This document shows, one piece after another, positions 59,755-64,000 of a stretch of DNA of 64,000 nucleotides. Origin of the DNA: Kalaharituber pfeilii (taxonomy: Eukaryota; Ascomycota; Pezizomycetes; Pezizales; Pezizaceae); contig WHUZ01000079.1 of the NCBI GenBank assembly GCA_015179045.1, positions 240,164 through 304,163 of the forward strand, read 5' to 3'. The notes beneath the pieces are model-generated. The model was not told where the DNA came from. It saw nothing but the letters and a program-made list of their open reading frames with translations, and made no database searches. The translations under genes and the position numbers were made by a program. The first letter of the stretch is position 1; every line of letters starts with the position of its first letter.

Positions 59755-61513
59755 TGCCTTACATCAACTACATTATTGCTAGCCCCGAGACCTTTCAAAA
59801 GGTATTGGTGGTTCAAGTTTCTCTTAGTGACCCTGTTCAGGCTTTTCTCGATGTCATCCATGAACGTAATAAGCTGGCCTGTGGACCTGATAACATTAAG
59901 GCTTATTGTGTTGATATTTCATTGTCTGAAGATGGTGATCTGGGACCTGAGTGGACAGAGGTAAAGCTTCCCATTAGTAATACAAGCCCTAGATTATTCT
60001 TTCTATAGAAATTTTAGAAAGCTTTAAATATCCTATGTACAGCAGGAAAATGTATGCGAAATAATAAGCATCTGAAATCATATATTACTGCAATTGATGA
60101 GAATCAAGTACAAGTTCTGGTAAAGTCACCAGTAGTCTCGCCTGCTGTGAGTTCTGAATTACTTGATGAACTCACTGCAGGACGAGCATTACTCAACAAG
60201 TCTGTCCATGGTATGTACTTTTTCTAGCCTGAGGTCAGTAAAATAATCCTTTTAACCCTGCATGTTTCATTACAGAGTTCGACGTCATCGTTAGTCCGAA
60301 ACGAACGAAGAGCTTCAAGTGGACCGTGAATATCGAACACGCGACTCTTGACGACTTTAAAGATTCCATACTGTTGAGATTTGGGTAGAAAGAGATGATT
60401 GTTATTCCTTCGTAGAGAGAGTAGCCAAAGTAATACACCTATATACATAGAGCATGAGGTTGCTCTCGGCCCTTACCACCCTTTATCACGGACCTCTCTG
60501 ATATCCGACACCTCCGACACTCCGACATTACTGTAGATCTCTAACACATACGTGCCGATGCCGAGTCTAAGACACCTGCACTTGAGAATGATGGAGCAGT
60601 ACTCAGCATATTAAATACCAGTGGAAAACACACACTTCGCAATGATCATGACCTCCGTCATATACTCTACCGCTCCGTGTCAAAAAGCAGCTTCAAGTTT
60701 GCTGTAGTTATTGAGACGCCATTGAAGCCTTTAATGAATGGACCTTCCGCGAAGTGTGCGAGCTCTATGATATTAGCAGTAGCCGAAAGCCGGGCATTAA
60801 TGTGTTCCCTGCTTTCTCATGTGGTTCTGCTGATCTAAATAGTAATAAGGCTACAGTTGCTGTTAAGCACCTGATGCCGAATTAAAACTTCGTCAAGAGG
60901 TTACTCCCCTCAGCGAACACGACCCAACAAATACCATTTATTCTTACTGCTATCTAGCTTCCGGAGCCTCGTTTTACAAGGATAACTTCAAGCTTAGACC
61001 GGAACAGTTTATGGTGGGACGCAATGGGCAAGGCAAATTTGATTATGCAATAGTGTGCCATTCGACTGGTCGGATCCTTGGTGTGGTCCAAGCTAAGAAG
61101 GACAACTTTATGAAGGGCTTTTGCACAGGTGTGTGTACAGATGGAATCATTCTTGGTGGATGAAATCATTGGCGGGAAAGCTGTGGACAAGGTGTTTGGA
61201 ATTGTTACTGATGCATCCAAATGGTATTTTATGGAATTCACCCTGGAAGATGAAGGGAAGCCATTGTTTAAGCTATCGGAACCAGTCGTTGTTGGACCCT
61301 GCCATGGCCAAGTGCTACAAGCGGGGTTATGTGATTTAAAAAAAAAAAAAAAAACCAGTCGTTGTTGTATACAATGACGAGAATATGGAAGCTAAGGTAA
61401 AAAAGGTGCTTGCTCATATTGTATGGCTGTTGGGTGAGGCGCAAAAGCCAGTGGAAGCATCACAAATTCAAGTTGGGGAGGAATCAAGGGAGATAAAAAG
61501 AGTGAGGCGTTAG
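59755..61513 (+). pseudogene. Crinkler-like (CRN) effector gene, broken
   Basis: The N-terminal part from MPYINYIIASPETFQKVLVV matches the ubiquitin-like header of CRN proteins: LSDPVQAFLDVIHERNKLAC and IKAYCVDISLSEDGDLG. Introns are likely near 59961 (donor GTAAAGC) and at 60211-60279 (GTATGT to CATTACAG), after which EFDVIVSPKRTKSFKW follows in phase. Further on, in several frames, come FREVCELYDISSSRKPGINV, VCVQMESFLVDEII, VFGIVTDASKWYFMEFTLED and KVLAHIVWLLGEAQKP, the order seen in CRN C-terminal domains with a PD-(D/E)xK-type nuclease core. Stops at 60388, 60884 and elsewhere, plus a family-2 micro-retroposon at 61295-61352, show decay. CRN proteins act as secreted or intracellular effectors in oomycetes and several fungi. 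Confidence 0.62.
61295..61352 (+). mobile_element. family-2 micro-retroposon with TSD in Crinkler-like gene
   Basis: GACCCTGCCATGGCCAAGTG, CTACAAGCGGGGTTATGTGA, TTT and A(16). Exact 15 bp duplication AACCAGTCGTTGTTG at 61280-61294 and 61353-61367. The host reading frame resumes in the right-hand repeat. Confidence 0.95.
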
Positions 61514-61519
61514 TTGATC

Positions 61520-62745
61520 TTGCAGAGAAGTCAGGTACTGTAGATAAGTCTTAGCATAGCGTGGCCAGCCGTTGAAATCATGTACCACGGGCAAAGAGGT
61601 CCCTAGCTCTTTCAGAGCGCTTGATCGAAGCAGAGGACCAAGTCCCGAGAGAATAGAGAGAGATACGAGGGCAACAATTGAGAAACAGCATACTTAACCA
61701 CAGCTGATGGCCAACCCTCCAGCTGAAGTGAAATAGATGAGAGCACATGACTGCAAACATTTATGCCTCCAGTGCTCTCTAAAATTGAACATTGAAAGGG
61801 CCGAGCATTCCTGTCAATTTTCCCAGCCCTCGCTGCAGCCTCACACCTCACACCCCGGGGGGTGTAATACTACCTAGTCTGCTATTCAGCTAAGAAAAAT
61901 TACATCCTGTCATCACATGCCCCCTCGAACGAAGCAATGTTAATAATATAGCAGGATAGTAATTGTACCACTTGAATACCTCAAAACCACTGTTACTAAT
62001 CTCTTGCTCAATTTATAGCAAGCATGATAGTATAATAGCAGGAAGTATAACCAAACGTGGGTAGCAGCATAGTGATATACTCAATTTATAGCAAGCATGG
62101 CGGCATGTTAACAATATAGCATGATGAGAATATATTCACATGCATGTCATGAAGTAAAGCAAGTGTGATGGCAGCATAGTACCATGATTACTATGTGCAG
62201 CATGGTGATTGAGCAGATTTCTTGACGCTATAATTTTATGAAGTTGAGTTGGTGGTGGGGGGCGGTGAAGAGCGAGGGGGAGCTTGTGGGGGGGTGGGGA
62301 GTATGTGAGTAGGAAGGTGGTGGTATGGAGAGCCTCCCGGTCGGGAGGCCAGTTACGGCTTGTCTATACAGGTGACCCTGGCTATAATGAAACTCTTGAT
62401 AGTGAAATCCTGGCTATTGTGAAGGAATGGGCGAGATCGGTTGCGCACGCAGCTAAAACGAAGCGCTATGGTGAAACTTTTCAGGACTAATTAATTCAGC
62501 TATAGGTAAAGTTTACTCGCTATAGTGAAATACCTCTCAGTACTGCCTTATGGAATAGGCTTAGCAGAGTGGTAATTTTATTCAAGATGTCTCAATACAA
62601 AAAGAAAAAAAAAATCTAGTGTATCTGACTGCTTTAATATCATAGGCATAGAAGATAATGCCATTATCTTGCCATCGAGATTAGGAAATAATTTGCGTAA
62701 GCCTTCTGAAGTCATTTCTTTTGGGCATCGTCCCACTTCCCGGCA
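61520..62745. other. no gene; pogo-like end at 62366
   Basis: 61870-62210 has GTATAGCAGG / ATAGCAAGCATG repeats. TATACAGGTGACCCTGGCTA at 62367 with CTATTGTGAAGG and CTATAGTGAAAT (to 62531) is the same element type as 22918. Reading frames crossing these are not genes. Confidence 0.45.
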
Positions 62746-63546
62746 AGCATGACATTTCTTCTATTTCTCTGGAGCTGGGAGTCCAAAGCAGCGTCGAGAA
62801 GACACGATATTAGCAGTATGGTGAGAACTGAATATTATACACTGAAAATTTCCGCATTTGACAATTTCTTTCACCAGCCGAAAGAAACCATGCTATGGGA
62901 CACAGCCACACACAGACCTTTGAGGACTCATATATTTCCGGCAAGCAGCGTACCTTAATGAGAAATCGCATGTACAGCTACGTACTACACTCACAAACCT
63001 GTTTCTAAACCGCAATCCTCATGCCCCGATCAAACTAAGCAACGACGAGATTGTCGACATCCAGCGCCATCCCGAGGTCTTACAATGGGAAAGCAAGATT
63101 GTAGTAATAAAGAATGAGCTCCGGGGAAAATACCTCAATTGCAAACTCGCCAAGAAAAGAATATAAAGAGCTTGGCAATCAGAAAAATCGCTTAATCTGC
63201 AGTATGAAATTGGCAAGAACAAGCTGGCCATAGGGAGATACAGGCACAACTAAATAATGAGATGCCTGAACCAACTGGGGTTGAAGATCGGGTGCCAATA
63301 TTCATGACTTCGGAACGCGAACATGTTGTGCGTAATCTTTATGGGGACAATCCGATAAGCCAACCACAAACTATCGATGTAGAATGTCATTACGGCCCCC
63401 GTGTCGGTAAGCCTCAGGATATCAAATGGTATGAGATTGGGCAAGATATTCTACAACTGTGTAGGGGAGGACACCTCGTGAGCGAAATCCCGACCAATGC
63501 ACATGGTGTCTCAACGTTCATAAAAAGCCAGTGGGGGTTCACATAA
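62746..63546 (+). pseudogene. possible DUF3435/FluG-like recombinase remnant
   Basis: In shifting plus-strand frames: LSNDEIVDIQRHPEVLQWES, KNELRGKYLNCKLAKKRI, SLNLQYEIGKNKLAIGRYRH and then, in frame 63262-63546, TSEREHVVRNLYGDN and DILQLCRGGHLVSEIP. The spacing of HPEV, LRGKY and the helix ending in NKLA resembles the C-terminal half of fungal DUF3435/FluG-domain proteins, some of which are tyrosine recombinases. Weak; stops interrupt it at 63166 and 63250. Confidence 0.3.
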
Positions 63547-63549
63547 ATG

Positions 63550-64000
63550 TCACCTGAACGTGCATCTAAAGATGCTAACTGAATATAATTGTCCGTTTGT
63601 GTACACAATTTTACAGTGGTTCAGGCTTTACAATGTCACTTAGAGGTGGAGCATGGGGTAGTGACTTTCCCTCTCAATTGTAACTAAAGGGGCTTTAGTA
63701 TTTGAACATGTTTTTTATATGTGTTTGGGGGTCCATACAATTGCTATGGGTGATGCCAAGATAGTAATCTAAGGACCCACTCTCAATCATCAGTTCAGGT
63801 AAGAGATATTGGGTGCGTACGTCAAATTCGCCCTTTATACAATATGCACAATATCCTATACGTGCGGTCAAATTGTTCTATATAAGGCACTTCTCACATT
63901 TTTCGGTGAACTGACCTATACTTAGTGTAACATTTTTACTAGGGTGAGCAAGCGACAATGTACTATACAAGGGGTTCAAATAACTTTCTTACTAGCCAAA
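63550..64000. other. no gene recognised
   Basis: AT-rich sequence to the window edge with no ORF above 60 codons apart from the antisense of the preceding relic, and no insertion with clear ends. Confidence 0.4.

Noticed and set aside
62746..63546. Starship-type captain (tyrosine recombinase) at the right edge
   Set aside because: Similarity to DUF3435/FluG-like C-termini is faint, the frame is broken, and no catalytic tyrosine or cargo boundary can be shown. Listed only as a weak remnant.

Overview
The window is a transposon-dense stretch of a eukaryotic, almost certainly fungal genome. Filamentous ascomycete is my best guess, from three lines of evidence: Tad1-like LINEs with endonuclease, reverse transcriptase and RNase H; short introns with GTACGT or GTAAGT donors and CTAAC-type branch points; and small secreted cysteine-containing proteins. 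I see no bacterial operons, rRNA, tRNA or CRISPR. Host genes are few: a spliced secreted Cys-rich protein (3370-3932, minus), a second candidate secreted protein (16936-17286, minus), a gene with a fungal STAND/HeLo-like N-terminal domain followed by a possible C2H2 finger exon (about 24956-26036, minus), a broken Crinkler-like effector gene (59755-61513, plus) and a weak recombinase-like remnant at the right end.

Two LINE lineages dominate. Family 1 (LINE C, E, F, K, A, B and fragments) ends in a short hairpin, CTCGCCATAGCCC..GGGCGGC, then GCGAGTAATGATAT and poly(A). Family 2 (LINE H, LINE J) ends in CCCTGCCATGGC..GCAAGCGGGG, TTACGTGA and poly(A). Apart from real LINEs, both termini occur as free-standing insertions of about 40-100 bp, including poly(A). 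Many are bounded by exact 8-15 bp target-site duplications (TSDs), and they sit inside LINEs, a gypsy element, inverted-repeat elements, a minisatellite and the Crinkler gene. Many start at almost the same base, so they look like discrete micro-retroposons rather than random 5' truncations. A third group (9.6, 14.2, 17.4 and 42.8 kb, perhaps 1.7 kb) carries only a gag-like ORF1 plus the family-1 tail, like mammalian half-LINEs.

Layout: 0-9 kb, relics, MITEs, one secreted-protein gene and a 1.74 kb foldback element. 9.2-16.7 kb, nested LINEs H, C, G, F and E with hAT-type MITEs. 16.8-24 kb, secreted-protein candidate, half-LINE, minisatellites and a 1.7 kb inverted-repeat element. 24-27.7 kb, STAND-like gene and nested MITEs. 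27.8-29.7 kb, a second foldback element with TA TSD. 29.8-34.6 kb, a minus-strand Ty3/gypsy retrotransposon whose upstream LTR is split by a 10.4 kb element (34686-45080) with 18 bp terminal inverted repeats and an 8 bp TSD. That element holds minisatellites, a PIF1-like helicase relic and further nested retroposons. 45.7-58.9 kb, LINE A (7.1 kb, both ends and TSD defined) inserted into the tail of LINE J, with LINE B lying in LINE J's RNase H. 58.9-64 kb, hAT end, Crinkler pseudogene and relics.

The LINEs supply the machinery (endonuclease nicks the target, RT primes on the poly(A) tail, RNase H) that plausibly mobilises the half-LINEs and micro-retroposons in trans through the shared 3' hairpins. 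Nesting plus TSDs gives a relative insertion order. LINE B and its truncated copy at 43496-43807 are nearly identical by eye, so activity looks recent.
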